From positions 23,815-87,814 of the forward strand of contig NZ_FOMH01000020.1 of assembly GCF_900112575.1 (NCBI RefSeq): a stretch of DNA of 64,000 bases, read 5' to 3'. The stretch's first letter is position 1. The number at the start of each line of letters is the position of its first letter. This document shows, in pieces, positions 9,670 through 18,004 of the stretch. The notes under the pieces were generated by a model that was not told the origin of the DNA, ran no database searches, and saw only the letters and a program-made list of their open reading frames with translations. A program made the translations under genes and the position numbers. The stretch comes from Flavobacterium phragmitis (GTDB lineage Bacteria > Bacteroidota > Bacteroidia > Flavobacteriales > Flavobacteriaceae).

Positions 9670-9975
9670 ATGAAATCCTCTATACAGAAGACCAGCCCTA
9701 TTCCGTATGCCGGCATACAGTCCGAAATTCATTCCGTAAAAGATTGTGATGCCGCATTCCCTGGCAAAAATAGCCAAAAGGTCCAGCTGCTGGCTTTATA
9801 CGGTAAAGACAATGATGAGCCAGATTTTGACTGTGAATTTTTAAATGCAATCCATTCAGGGCGCGTTGAAAACACAATTGATTTGGATTCGGAAGATGAG
9901 CAGTCTGACCACTTCAATGACAATCAATGGGACGCAGAGATCTATGACCCTTACCAGGAATCAGCCTGTTATTAA
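9670..9975 (+). CDS. Small acidic hypothetical protein
   Basis: 101 residues, not recognised. It is strongly acidic in the C-terminal half (ENTIDLDSEDEQSDHFNDNQ) and has no signal peptide or membrane segment. It lies ~190 bases ahead of the REC/PAS-kinase pair on the same strand, so co-transcription is possible. Codon use looks normal for the window. Confidence 0.5.
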   Translation: MKSSIQKTSPIPYAGIQSEIHSVKDCDAAFPGKNSQKVQLLALYGKDNDEPDFDCEFLNAIHSGRVENTIDLDSEDEQSDHFNDNQWDAEIYDPYQESACY

Positions 9976-10167
9976 GCACCGATAATCCTATAGCATAAAA
10001 AAGTTTGCTTATATAGCTGTTGGCCTATTTACAGCATCAGTTTTTCAGCGATAGGATTTTAAGTGCTGTATTACTTTCCGCAAGGGAACTCCCGAAAATG
10101 ATTGCGTTTGGCGGTAGATTTTCAAAATTGTATCCTTGAGGGCACTCCAATTTTACAGAATAATCAT

Positions 10168-10617
10168 ATGATTCAAAAATTATTTAAGCACGTCCTTCTG
10201 GCAGATGATGATTTGGACGACTGCGAATTTTTTTCCGATGTTTTTAAGACAAGCTTCCCTGAAGTGAAGTTGACGGTTTCCAATGACGGCAATATACTGA
10301 TCAATTTGCTTGAAGCTCCGCCGATTCCGCAAGCAGATCTCATTTTTTTAGATCTCAACATGCCCGTTCTATCTGGTCCGGAGTGTTTGGAAAAGATAAG
10401 GGGTTCACTGGAACTCAACAAACACATCGTTGTTGTCTTCAGCACCAGCAGCAATCCTTATGACATAAAGAAAATGTATTCGCTGGGCGCCAATTACTTC
10501 ATCACAAAACCTTCTGACTATAATCATCTGTCAAAGCTGATAGGCAAAGCAATGTCCCTAGTATCTCTGAACGGCGGCGAACAGCCTGCGTTTGAAAACT
10601 TTTATATTAAAATTTAA
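10168..10617 (+). CDS. Single-domain response regulator (REC only)
   Basis: 149 residues from the ATG at 10168; an ATG at 10102 would add 22 residues upstream of the REC fold. The acidic pocket is LLADDDLDDCEF, the phospho-acceptor Asp62 is in LIFLDLNMPVLSG, the switch region is VVVFSTSSNP and the conserved Lys is in NYFITKPSD. There is no output domain. Such proteins usually act in phosphorelays or with phytochrome-type kinases. The PAS kinase starts 18 bases downstream and is the likely partner. Confidence 0.88.
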   Translation: MIQKLFKHVLLADDDLDDCEFFSDVFKTSFPEVKLTVSNDGNILINLLEAPPIPQADLIFLDLNMPVLSGPECLEKIRGSLELNKHIVVVFSTSSNPYDIKKMYSLGANYFITKPSDYNHLSKLIGKAMSLVSLNGGEQPAFENFYIKI

Positions 10618-10635
10618 TCATTATTTTCTAAAAGC

Positions 10636-12171
10636 ATGAAGGATCTTCCATACTCACTAAAAGAAACCATCTTACGTAATGTTATCGATACGGCCCCTTT
10701 CCCAATTGGAGTGTATACGGGGCATAAGATGAAAATTGTTCTGGCCAACCAATGCATGATCAAAACCTATGGAAAAGGCCCTGATGTGATTGGAACCAAT
10801 TATACTGAAATTCTTCCTGAACTTGAAAACCAGCAGATATTTGACCAGTTGCGTGAAGTGTTGCACACCGGAAAGCCGTATGAAGCAAAAAACGCAAGAG
10901 TGGACATCGTTGTGGAAGGCGTGCTCAAACCGCATTACTTCAATTACAACTTTACCCCTATTTTTGATTCGGAAGGAGAAATTTTCGGGGTAATGAATAC
11001 GGCTGCCGATGTTACAGAGCTTAATGTAGCCAGACAGCAGACATTAGAGATTGAAAAAAAATTAAGGCTGGCGGTTGAATCCTCCCAGCTCGGAACATTC
11101 GAAATTGACATCAATAAAGGTATTGTAGCTGGCTCTAGGCGTTTTGCAAGCTTTTTTGAATCAAAAAATAGGGAACTGGATCTCAATGTCATGGTCGCGA
11201 TGATCCATACCGATGACCAGCCAATCTGGCATCAGGCAATTAGGGAGCTTTGGGAAACAGGAGACTTGCACTGCGAAGTGAGAGTGGCCAGCAATGGCAT
11301 AATGCATTGGATGAGATTCTCCGGAACACTTTCTGACAGCGATGATAAAGAAAATGTTATCGTGGGCATCGCTCAGGATATTACCGAGCAGAAAAAAAAC
11401 GCCCAAGAGCTTTTGGAGCTGGTTGAACAGAGAACTGTAGAACTGAGACGCTCTAATGATGATCTCAAACAGTTTGGCCATGTCGTGAGCCATGATTTAA
11501 AAGAACCTGTGCGCAAAATGCTGATGTACTCGAATATTTTAAAACAAAACACTGTGGAGGGAAAGGATCCACGAATAAGCCAATATGCCCATAAAATAAA
11601 CAAGAGCGCCCTACGGCTTACAGAGATGATCGATTCCATCTTGAACTATTCCTCCTCTGGAAGTCCGGATCTTGAAGAAACCGTGGACTTAAATGACATA
11701 ATAGAAAGCATAAAGGAAGATCTTGAAATAAAGATTGCGGAAAAAAGTGCCGTAATCGAATATTCAAAAATGCCGGTTGTGAGAGGATCAAAAATTTTAA
11801 TGCACCAGCTGTTTTATAATCTTATTGCCAACTCGCTGAAGTTCTCCCGCGACAATTTCAATCCACACATCAAAATAAACCACACTGCGGATGCGGAAAG
11901 TTTAAAAATCACAGTTGCGGACAATGGCATAGGTATTGCCACTGGAGATTCGCAGAGAATCTTTAATGCTTTTGAGAGGCTGCATTCCAAAGACCAATAT
12001 GAAGGGACAGGTCTGGGGCTCGCGCTGTGCAAGAAGATTGTAGAACGCCATGGAGGGAAAATGAGGAATATTGATTCTGAAAGCCAGGGTGCGGTTTTTG
12101 AAATCACCCTACCAGCCACACTGTATCGCATTGACAGAAAACCGCATCAATACAATAGCGCAATTACCTAA
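10636..12171 (+). CDS. PAS-domain sensor histidine kinase, cytoplasmic
   Basis: 511 residues with no membrane segment. A first PAS domain covers ~12-140 (APFPIGVYTGHKMKIVLANQ, ending with PAC motif VMNTAADVTELN). A second PAS/PAC covers ~145-255 (LAVESSQLGTFEIDI ... VIVGIAQDITEQKK). A short coiled coil (LLELVEQRTVELRRSNDDLKQF) leads to the HisKA phospho-His in HVVSHDLKEPVRKM. The ATPase domain has NLIANSLKFSRD, VADNGIGIA and YEGTGLGLALCKKIVERHGG. The architecture resembles the transmitter of bacteriophytochrome-like kinases. It pairs with the REC protein just upstream. The stimulus is unknown. Confidence 0.92.
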   Translation: MKDLPYSLKETILRNVIDTAPFPIGVYTGHKMKIVLANQCMIKTYGKGPDVIGTNYTEILPELENQQIFDQLREVLHTGKPYEAKNARVDIVVEGVLKPHYFNYNFTPIFDSEGEIFGVMNTAADVTELNVARQQTLEIEKKLRLAVESSQLGTFEIDINKGIVAGSRRFASFFESKNRELDLNVMVAMIHTDDQPIWHQAIRELWETGDLHCEVRVASNGIMHWMRFSGTLSDSDDKENVIVGIAQDITEQKKNAQELLELVEQRTVELRRSNDDLKQFGHVVSHDLKEPVRKMLMYSNILKQNTVEGKDPRISQYAHKINKSALRLTEMIDSILNYSSSGSPDLEETVDLNDIIESIKEDLEIKIAEKSAVIEYSKMPVVRGSKILMHQLFYNLIANSLKFSRDNFNPHIKINHTADAESLKITVADNGIGIATGDSQRIFNAFERLHSKDQYEGTGLGLALCKKIVERHGGKMRNIDSESQGAVFEITLPATLYRIDRKPHQYNSAIT

Positions 12172-12583
12172 ACAGCGCCAAGCGCCTTTTCGATCCACTG
12201 ACTTTAAAAACGGGAATCTAAATCAAAGAATCTGAAAAAAAGCGCGGAGCCAATGTTGGATAGATTAGTATCTTCTTTTGAACTGCCTTAAAATTTTTAG
12301 GCAGATCGCGCCAGCTTATCAAATCAAGCGAAATTGCTGTATGGACTTTACATTCCAGTCCATTTTCATGATCTGATCAACAAATGATCTCATAAGGTGC
12401 TGCAGGCTGTCCTCGATACTTTTTCCGGTTCCCTCCGCCAAATGGTCGTAACATTAGGAGAAATTCAACTTTCCTCTCCAAAGCCGTTTTCAGCTCCGAA
12501 AATTCATTTTCCAGAATTTGCAAGGAATAAATTAACAAGAGGTACAAATAAAAAAAACTGCAAAAAATATGCAGTTCCTAATT
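12172..12583. other. Gene-poor tract with possible decayed coding sequence
   Basis: No intact gene. The minus strand has short coding-like stretches (for example ISLDLISWRDLPKNFKAV and LENEFSELKTALERKV) interrupted by stops and not recognised. It adjoins the HTH remnant, suggesting an old mobile-element or accessory insertion that has decayed. Confidence 0.35.
12556..12576 (-). terminator. Rho-independent terminator of the HTH remnant
   Basis: A 7-bp perfect stem AACTGCA/TGCAGTT with a 7-base loop, followed on the minus strand by a run of eight T. It sits just after the stop codon of the HTH fragment, so the 3' end of that gene is native and the loss is at its 5' end. Confidence 0.6.
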
Positions 12584-12787
12584 TTAATATCTTTTATCCA
12601 GCCTGTTGTTTGCCTCTTTTTGGATTTCTGCTATAGTCTTAATTCGTCCGGATTTAATCCAGTCAAGTATGTCAGTCTTTTGAAAATATAGCCATTTACC
12701 ATTTTTACTTACAATTGAATAAAAAATAGCTAAATAATAATCTTTTGGAAAATTCTTGCATATTATACAAGAACATAATTACGTAAG
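12584..12787 (-). pseudogene. C-terminal remnant of an excisionase-type HTH protein
   Basis: The minus-strand frame reads YSIVSKNGKWLYFQKTDI, then LDWIKSGRIKTIAEIQKE, and ends NNRLDKRY-stop. This resembles the C-terminal half of Bacteroidota helix-turn-helix (AlpA/Xis-like) proteins, where a K-x-G-K-x-L-Y-F strand precedes a D-I-x-x-W-I helix. No start codon or N-terminal recognition helices are present in frame. Such proteins accompany integrases and mobilisable elements, so this is probably a mobile-element scar. Assignment by eye, moderate. Confidence 0.5.
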
Positions 12788-12988
12788 TAGTTATGTCAAA
12801 AGTAAAAAAATATTCTTTAATCATTTTACATTTAGCACTGAAGTTGATTTATAATTAATACTTTTCTAAATGTAATTTTCAACAAAAACTATTTTCTTCC
12901 CATATTTCATCACTCAGTTAAAGGAATCCTGATTTGACAAAATGCTTGCTAAAAACCGCTGAGTTGAAAAAATAATGGTTAGCCCTAA

Positions 12989-13351
12989 TCATCTAGATTC
13001 TAGACGTTTTAAAATCAGGTTTCGCAAACGTACCTCATGTTCATCTCCCCAATTGCCGATAACTGAAATTACCGGAATTAATGTTTTTCCAAAATCCGTC
13101 AGGCTGTATTCTACCTTAGGAGGTACAACAGGATAAACAACCTTTGAAACCAGTTCATGCTCCTCTAATTCCTTCATCTGAATATTTAAAACCCTGCGAG
13201 AAGCATCAGGTATTTTACGCTGAAGTTCGCTTGGTCTTTTATATCCTTCATTGATAAACCAAAGCAAACGTATTTTCCATTTTCCGTACAGAACTTCCCC
13301 TATCAGGTCAAGTCCACAATTTAGGTTCGGGATTATTTTTCTTTCATACAT
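12989..13351 (-). CDS. HxlR-family transcriptional regulator
   Basis: 120 residues. The HxlR winged-helix signature is clear: LNCGLDLIGEVLYGKWKIRLLWFI, then RPSELQRKIPDASRRVLNIQMKELEEHELV, and the wing VPPKVEYSLTDFGKTLIPVI. Cys12, just ahead of the first helix, is at the position of the redox-sensing Cys of YodB/HypR-type members. It is divergent from an SDR oxidoreductase, the classic arrangement for HxlR sensors of electrophiles or disulfide stress. It probably represses the SDR gene and itself. Confidence 0.92.
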   Translation of the reverse strand: MYERKIIPNLNCGLDLIGEVLYGKWKIRLLWFINEGYKRPSELQRKIPDASRRVLNIQMKELEEHELVSKVVYPVVPPKVEYSLTDFGKTLIPVISVIGNWGDEHEVRLRNLILKRLESR

Positions 13352-13355
13352 ATAA

Positions 13356-13386
13356 CAAAAGTAAACCTATGTTCCGATTTATGCAA
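13356..13386 (-). promoter_or_regulatory. Bacteroidota-type promoter of the HxlR gene
   Basis: On the minus strand, TTG (13386-13384), 20 bases, then TACTTTTG (13363-13356). This matches TTG-N(19-21)-TAnnTTTG. It ends only a few bases before the ATG at 13351, so the transcript would be nearly leaderless, or the true start codon lies further downstream. Confidence 0.45.
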
Positions 13387-13487
13387 TAGGGGAAAAATTT
13401 ATCCCTATCTGAATCGTAACTCCATACTTGTGAGAAAGTTGCATACTTCTGAAATTTGTACAAAAGAAATTTAAAACACGATATAAG
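13387..13487. promoter_or_regulatory. Candidate HxlR operator region
   Basis: Two direct repeats of CATACTTnTGA (13423-13433 and 13442-13452), 19 bases apart, lie ahead of the SDR start. An inverted repeat ATAGGG/CCCTAT (13386-13408) adjoins the HxlR promoter. Either could be the site through which HxlR controls both genes; this is inferred from position. Confidence 0.4.
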
Positions 13488-14270
13488 ATGGATTATCAAA
13501 ATGAATTATCAGACAAAATTGCCCTAGTAACAGGTGGTACAAAAGGTACCGGAAGAGCAATTGCAGAAAGACTGGTTCAAGCTGGCGCAAAAGTCATCAT
13601 TACCGCAAGAAACACACCTGAAAAAGAAAACAACAATCTACATTTCATTGCGTCAGATTTAAGCAAGGCAGAAGGCACTCAAAAAGTTATCAGTGAAGTG
13701 CTGGCAACTTACGGGAGACTCGATATTCTTGTGAACAATCTCGGCTCATCAACCACACCTGCAGGCGGCTTCAGCGCATTGAATGATACGGACTGGATAT
13801 CAACTCTGCAGGCAAATCTGCTTGCTCCAGTCCGACTGGACAGAGGTTTTTTACCTCAAATGATAGATCAGAAGAATGGCGTCATCATTCATATAGCTTC
13901 AATTCAGGGCAAATTGCCGTTATACGATTCTACTCTGCCTTATGCGGCCGCAAAAGCAGGGCTCATAAATTACAGCAAAGGCTTATCTAAAGAAGTATCT
14001 TCAAAAGGCATACGTGTGCTCACCGTTTCGCCAGGATGGATCAATACAACAGCATCCAAAGCCTTTCTGGGCGAGATCGCTAGAAATGCAAACAGTACAA
14101 TAGAAGAAGCGCAGCAAAGTGTCATGGATGCATTGGGTGGGATTCCTTACGGCAGGCCAGCCGAACCGGAAGAAGTGGCTGAACTGGTTGGCTTTCTTGT
14201 CTCACCAAGAGCCAGTTATTTAACCGGAACTGAATTTGTAATCGATGGCGGAACTGTACCAACCATTTAA
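13488..14270 (+). CDS. Short-chain dehydrogenase/reductase (SDR)
   Basis: 260 residues, classical SDR length. The cofactor motif TGGTKGTG is at residues 15-22, the NNLGSS strand motif follows, the catalytic Ser lies in IHIASIQGK, and YAAAK supplies catalytic Tyr and Lys. The C-terminal GTEFVIDGGTVPT is also canonical. It reduces or oxidises a small carbonyl/alcohol substrate with NAD(P). Divergence from an HxlR regulator suggests induction by a reactive electrophile. A decayed NTF2-like gene follows. Confidence 0.92.
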   Translation: MDYQNELSDKIALVTGGTKGTGRAIAERLVQAGAKVIITARNTPEKENNNLHFIASDLSKAEGTQKVISEVLATYGRLDILVNNLGSSTTPAGGFSALNDTDWISTLQANLLAPVRLDRGFLPQMIDQKNGVIIHIASIQGKLPLYDSTLPYAAAKAGLINYSKGLSKEVSSKGIRVLTVSPGWINTTASKAFLGEIARNANSTIEEAQQSVMDALGGIPYGRPAEPEEVAELVGFLVSPRASYLTGTEFVIDGGTVPTI

Positions 14271-14290
14271 TAATCTTTAAGAATAAAAAT

Positions 14291-14470
14291 ATGAATTTGC
14301 CTCAAGTTTTAACAGTTTTGATTAATGCATAAAACAACTTTGATTGCATTGTCTATGCCGAATGTTTTTCTGAAAATGCCATTGTATCTGATGAAGGCAG
14401 AACACACGACGGAAAATTTGAAATCCAGCAATGAATAGACGAATCAAACAAAAAAATATAAATCAGTGAT
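14291..14470 (+). pseudogene. NTF2/SnoaL-like protein pseudogene
   Basis: The ATG at 14291 opens MNLPQVLTVLINA, then a TAA where Gln is expected. The same frame continues NNFDCIVYAECFSENAIV, SDEGRTHDGKFEIQQ, then a TGA where Trp is expected, IDESNKKI and further stops. The pattern matches nuclear-transport-factor-2-like (SnoaL) proteins that often accompany SDR genes in Flavobacterium. At least two nonsense changes inactivate it. It begins 20 bases after the SDR stop, so it was probably the second gene of that operon. Confidence 0.6.
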
Positions 14471-14540
14471 TGATATTGTTGAAGGACAAATTCAGGATAA
14501 AAAGTGACAGGATGAAAAAATAAAAGAGAGTCTCTATTTT

Positions 14541-14813
14541 AGACTGCACCCAAAAGTTTAGACAAATTAATAATTAAGTTTTATAATAATGAGCTCGATA
14601 TTGTATCGGGCTCATTCCTTTTAAATTAAGTTTGATTCTTTCACTATTATAATATCTTATATAGTCGATAATCTCTTGTTTCAATTGATTAATAGAAGTG
14701 TATTTTTTAAGATAAAACAACTCTGATTTTAATATCCCAAAGAAGTTTTCAATTTTCGCATTATCAAGACAATTCCCTTTTCTGGACATACTTTGTTTAA
14801 TTCCTTTTTTCTT
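14541..14813 (-). mobile_element. IS3-family (IS150-like) insertion-sequence fragment
   Basis: The minus-strand frame 14789-14574 (71 residues; MSRKGNCLDNAKIENFFG, LKSELFYLKKYTSINQLK, YYNSERIKLNLKGMSPIQY) is the C-terminal part of an IS3-family DDE transposase, including the final Glu of the DDE triad. The frame extends a few codons upstream (KKGIKQS) and then breaks. A terminal-inverted-repeat-like sequence (TGCACCCAAAAGTTTAGAC) lies at 14545-14563 just beyond the stop. The 5' two thirds and the other end are absent, so the element is dead. Confidence 0.82.
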
Positions 14814-15206
14814 TAATATCCACCACCCGACGACAATCGCCGGCCAAAATCAAAACAATCTACAATCTAAAAGAAATGTAGGAAAGCCAACTAACTTTTG
14901 TATCATTTCCATCTTTTCTTAAAATAAAAGTTAAAACGCTTTTTTAGGTTTTGAATAATTAAAAATGTCATCAAAATCGAAAGCATGACAGCTTTATTTT
15001 TAGTTCCAACTAAATTTCTTTACAAGACTCAAACATTTCTATCGGCTGTTCCGAATTTTGAATCACAAATTATTTTAAACTGAAATTCAAACAGTTGAAA
15101 CTTCAATAAGAGATTCAATCCAATTATTCCCGCTTATTTCAAATGCTATGAATATTAAAAAAACGCTTTTGCAAATGTGGTGGTACAAATCTATTTTTGA
15201 AAACTA
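14814..15206. other. AT-rich intergenic tract
   Basis: No coding sequence recognised between the IS fragment and the promoter of the siderophore-receptor gene. No Fur-box-like palindrome could be identified by eye. Confidence 0.35.
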
Positions 15207-15207
15207 T

Positions 15208-15237
15208 TTGTATTTAGTCTAAATAATTATAGATTTG
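15208..15237 (+). promoter_or_regulatory. Bacteroidota-type promoter of the TonB receptor
   Basis: TTG at 15208-15210, 19 bases, then TAGATTTG at 15230-15237. This is an exact match to TTG-N19-TAnnTTTG. It lies 22 bases before the ATG at 15260. Confidence 0.65.
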
Positions 15238-15259
15238 CACCCAAAAATAAATAACCGCC

Positions 15260-17704
15260 ATGAAGTCAACTTTCTCCTTACTGCTGCTTGCCTTTTTAAA
15301 TATCGGTCTTGCACAAAATGCCAGAATTACAGGAAAAATCGTTTCCGAAAACAACGAAGCCGTCTCTTATGCCTCTGTATCCATAAAAAGCCTTAAAAAG
15401 AATACCGTTTCCGATGACAAGGGAAATTTTGAATTCACAACTATTGCCGCTGGAAACTATATCGTATATTTCTCTGCAATGGGATTTGCAACTCAAGAAA
15501 AAAAAGTTGAACTGCATGAAAATGAAAACCTTGATATAACGATTACTTTACAAGAAAACGTCAATACGCTGCAGACAGTGGAAATTACAGGACGAAAAGA
15601 GAAATCCTACCGAAATACCAAATCCTTTATTGGGGCCAAAACAGAAATCGCCCTAAAAGATTTACCTCAGGCCGTTTCCTATGCTACAAAGGAATTAATA
15701 GCCGATCAGGGAGCTATTCGCGTAGGCGAAGTGGTGAAAAATTTCAGCGGTGTAAGCCAGTTTACTTTTTATGATGATATTTCGATTCGAGGTTTTAGAA
15801 TAAACGGGGGAAGTAATACCCAATTGTTGAATGGTATGCGAACATCTACAGGATTCTGGAAACAGCCTCTGGCCAATTATCTGGAACGTGTTGAAGTCTT
15901 AAAAGGACCATCATCTGCTTTATTTGGAAATGCTTCTCCTGGAGGAGTTCTAAATCGTGTGACGAAAAAGCCATTAGATCAGGCTGCCAACAGTGTGAGT
16001 TTTTCTACTGGAAGCTTTAATACCTTAAGAGCTTTAGCGGATTTTACCGGACCTTTGACCGAAGATAAATCGCTTTTGTACCGTTTGAATCTGGGTTACG
16101 AAAATGCCAATTCATTCAGGGATCTGCAATATGACAAGAATATTGTTGTAGCCCCTTCCCTTTCATTTCTTCCGAATGATAAAACAAGCGTAAATTTTGA
16201 TTTAATTTACAGTAGTTCGAATGGAAATCTGGACCGTGGACAATCTACTTATGAAAATAGTCTTTATTCTACAAAAATTTCAAATTCGTTAAACTCAACA
16301 AACGATTATTTAAAAGAGGAAACCTATATCGTTACAACTTCTTTAAATCACCAGTTTTCAGATCGCTTATCCTTTTCAGGATCTTATATCAGAACGGGGT
16401 ATAATGAAGATCTTTTAGAGCATCGCGGTGCCAATAAATATGCTTCTGCCGGAGACGGGTCTACAATTCCAACTGCAATTGAAATGCAGGTTTTTCAACG
16501 TAAACGCAAGCGTTATATCGATAATCTTTCTACTTTCTTTAAATATCAGGCTAAAACAGGTGTTTTAGGCCATAATTTAATTGCAGGTTTTGATTATGCT
16601 CAGGAAGAGGTTCCTTCTGGCGGCTCGCAATTAACTGCAAGCGGTTACCGAAATGCTGCCAACAATGGCTTTATTGCCACTTATAACCCTGCAAATAAAT
16701 CCAATTATTTGCTGGATTCCAAAGGAAATCCTGTGCCAAACGTAGCTCATTTTGATTTGAGCAATCCGTTTGCATCGCAGCAGTTAAAAGACATGAGCAA
16801 ATATTTTTATGTGGCCCGTCAGGTTGACCCAACCTATTATTCATTATATGGAATTTATATTCAAGACCATATTAAATTTGGCGCTTTTCAGGCTTTAATT
16901 GGTATTCGTTACGATGAATATTCAGATAAAGTAAATTACAAAAAAGCCACAGAAACAAAAGTAAAACAGCATTCGTTTTTACCACGTTTTGGTCTTACTT
17001 ATACCCTTAATCCAAATATTAACTTATACGGAACTTATGTTCAGGGTTATAATCCTCAAACAGCATCTACGCTCGCAAATCCAAATGCAGGAGGGCCATT
17101 TAATCCGTTAGAAAGTAATATGGTTGAATTTGGAGGAAAATCGTCTTGGTTTAACGAAAAACTTTTTGTGACAGTTGCTTTATTCAAAATACAGCAGAAA
17201 AACACATTGTATCCTGCAAACGATCCGTCGAATCCAGATTTAATGAGATCTATTGGTGAGGAGGAATCCAAAGGGATCGAAATTGATCTGAATGGAAATA
17301 TCACCCGCAATTGGAGTATTTCTGCCGCTTACAGTTATAATGAAGCTTTTATTACTGAAAGTCCAATTGAAGTTGAAATTGGAAGACAAAAACCAAATAC
17401 GCCGCGACAACAGGGTAATATCTGGACTCGCTACAATTTTACAAATGGCGCTTTAAAAGATTTTGGAATCGCAATGGGGTCTAATTTTGCAACAACACGC
17501 ACCATGAGCCAAACCACTACAGAAACTCTTCCCGGATATACGTTATTCAATGCTGCCTTTTACTACAATATCAACAAATTCAAAATCCAGCTGAATGCCA
17601 ATAATATCCTAAACAAAACCTACTGGGTTGGAGGATACGATTATATCCGTCTGTTCCCCGGTGCACCTTCGAACTGGCTTTTGACTTTAGGCTACTCTTT
17701 TTAA
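15260..17704 (+). CDS. TonB-dependent siderophore receptor
   Basis: 814 residues. The signal peptide is MKSTFSLLLLAFLNIGLAQ. A CPReg-like domain covers ~20-110 (ARITGKIVSENNEAVSYASV). The plug has RVGEVVKNFSGVSQFTFYDD, ISIRGFRINGG, YLERVEVLKGPSSALFGNAS and PGGVLNRVTKKP. The ~600-residue beta-barrel ends SNWLLTLGYSF with a terminal Phe. The plug motifs are those of ferric-siderophore receptors (FhuE/FpvA class). It imports an iron chelate across the outer membrane with TonB energy. No siderophore synthesis gene is nearby, so the ligand may be a xenosiderophore. Confidence 0.92.
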   Translation: MKSTFSLLLLAFLNIGLAQNARITGKIVSENNEAVSYASVSIKSLKKNTVSDDKGNFEFTTIAAGNYIVYFSAMGFATQEKKVELHENENLDITITLQENVNTLQTVEITGRKEKSYRNTKSFIGAKTEIALKDLPQAVSYATKELIADQGAIRVGEVVKNFSGVSQFTFYDDISIRGFRINGGSNTQLLNGMRTSTGFWKQPLANYLERVEVLKGPSSALFGNASPGGVLNRVTKKPLDQAANSVSFSTGSFNTLRALADFTGPLTEDKSLLYRLNLGYENANSFRDLQYDKNIVVAPSLSFLPNDKTSVNFDLIYSSSNGNLDRGQSTYENSLYSTKISNSLNSTNDYLKEETYIVTTSLNHQFSDRLSFSGSYIRTGYNEDLLEHRGANKYASAGDGSTIPTAIEMQVFQRKRKRYIDNLSTFFKYQAKTGVLGHNLIAGFDYAQEEVPSGGSQLTASGYRNAANNGFIATYNPANKSNYLLDSKGNPVPNVAHFDLSNPFASQQLKDMSKYFYVARQVDPTYYSLYGIYIQDHIKFGAFQALIGIRYDEYSDKVNYKKATETKVKQHSFLPRFGLTYTLNPNINLYGTYVQGYNPQTASTLANPNAGGPFNPLESNMVEFGGKSSWFNEKLFVTVALFKIQQKNTLYPANDPSNPDLMRSIGEEESKGIEIDLNGNITRNWSISAAYSYNEAFITESPIEVEIGRQKPNTPRQQGNIWTRYNFTNGALKDFGIAMGSNFATTRTMSQTTTETLPGYTLFNAAFYYNINKFKIQLNANNILNKTYWVGGYDYIRLFPGAPSNWLLTLGYSF

Positions 17705-17736
17705 AAGCGTCGATCACATTTGAAGATACTTTTTAC

Positions 17737-17768
17737 AGCCCATTTATATCAATAAAAAATGGGCTTTT
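17737..17768 (+). terminator. Rho-independent terminator
   Basis: Perfect 9-bp stem AGCCCATTT/AAATGGGCT with an 11-base loop, followed by TTT. It lies ~33 bases after the stop of the siderophore receptor. Confidence 0.75.
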
Positions 17769-18004
17769 ACATTTATGGCTTGGACTTATGTCCGAGCTTA
17801 TTGTATTTATGATAATCCCAATTATAACTATTTTAGTTTTTAAAGACGGAATCGATGTTTCATCAATCCTGATTTTTTTTAAATTCTCAAACATCGGAAT
17901 AAAAAAAACACCTATTGATTTGTTTCAATGCTATTGAAAAAATACCGATCTATAGAATTGTAACCTAATTCAGACTTATGATGATTAAGAATTAGAAAAA
18001 GTCG

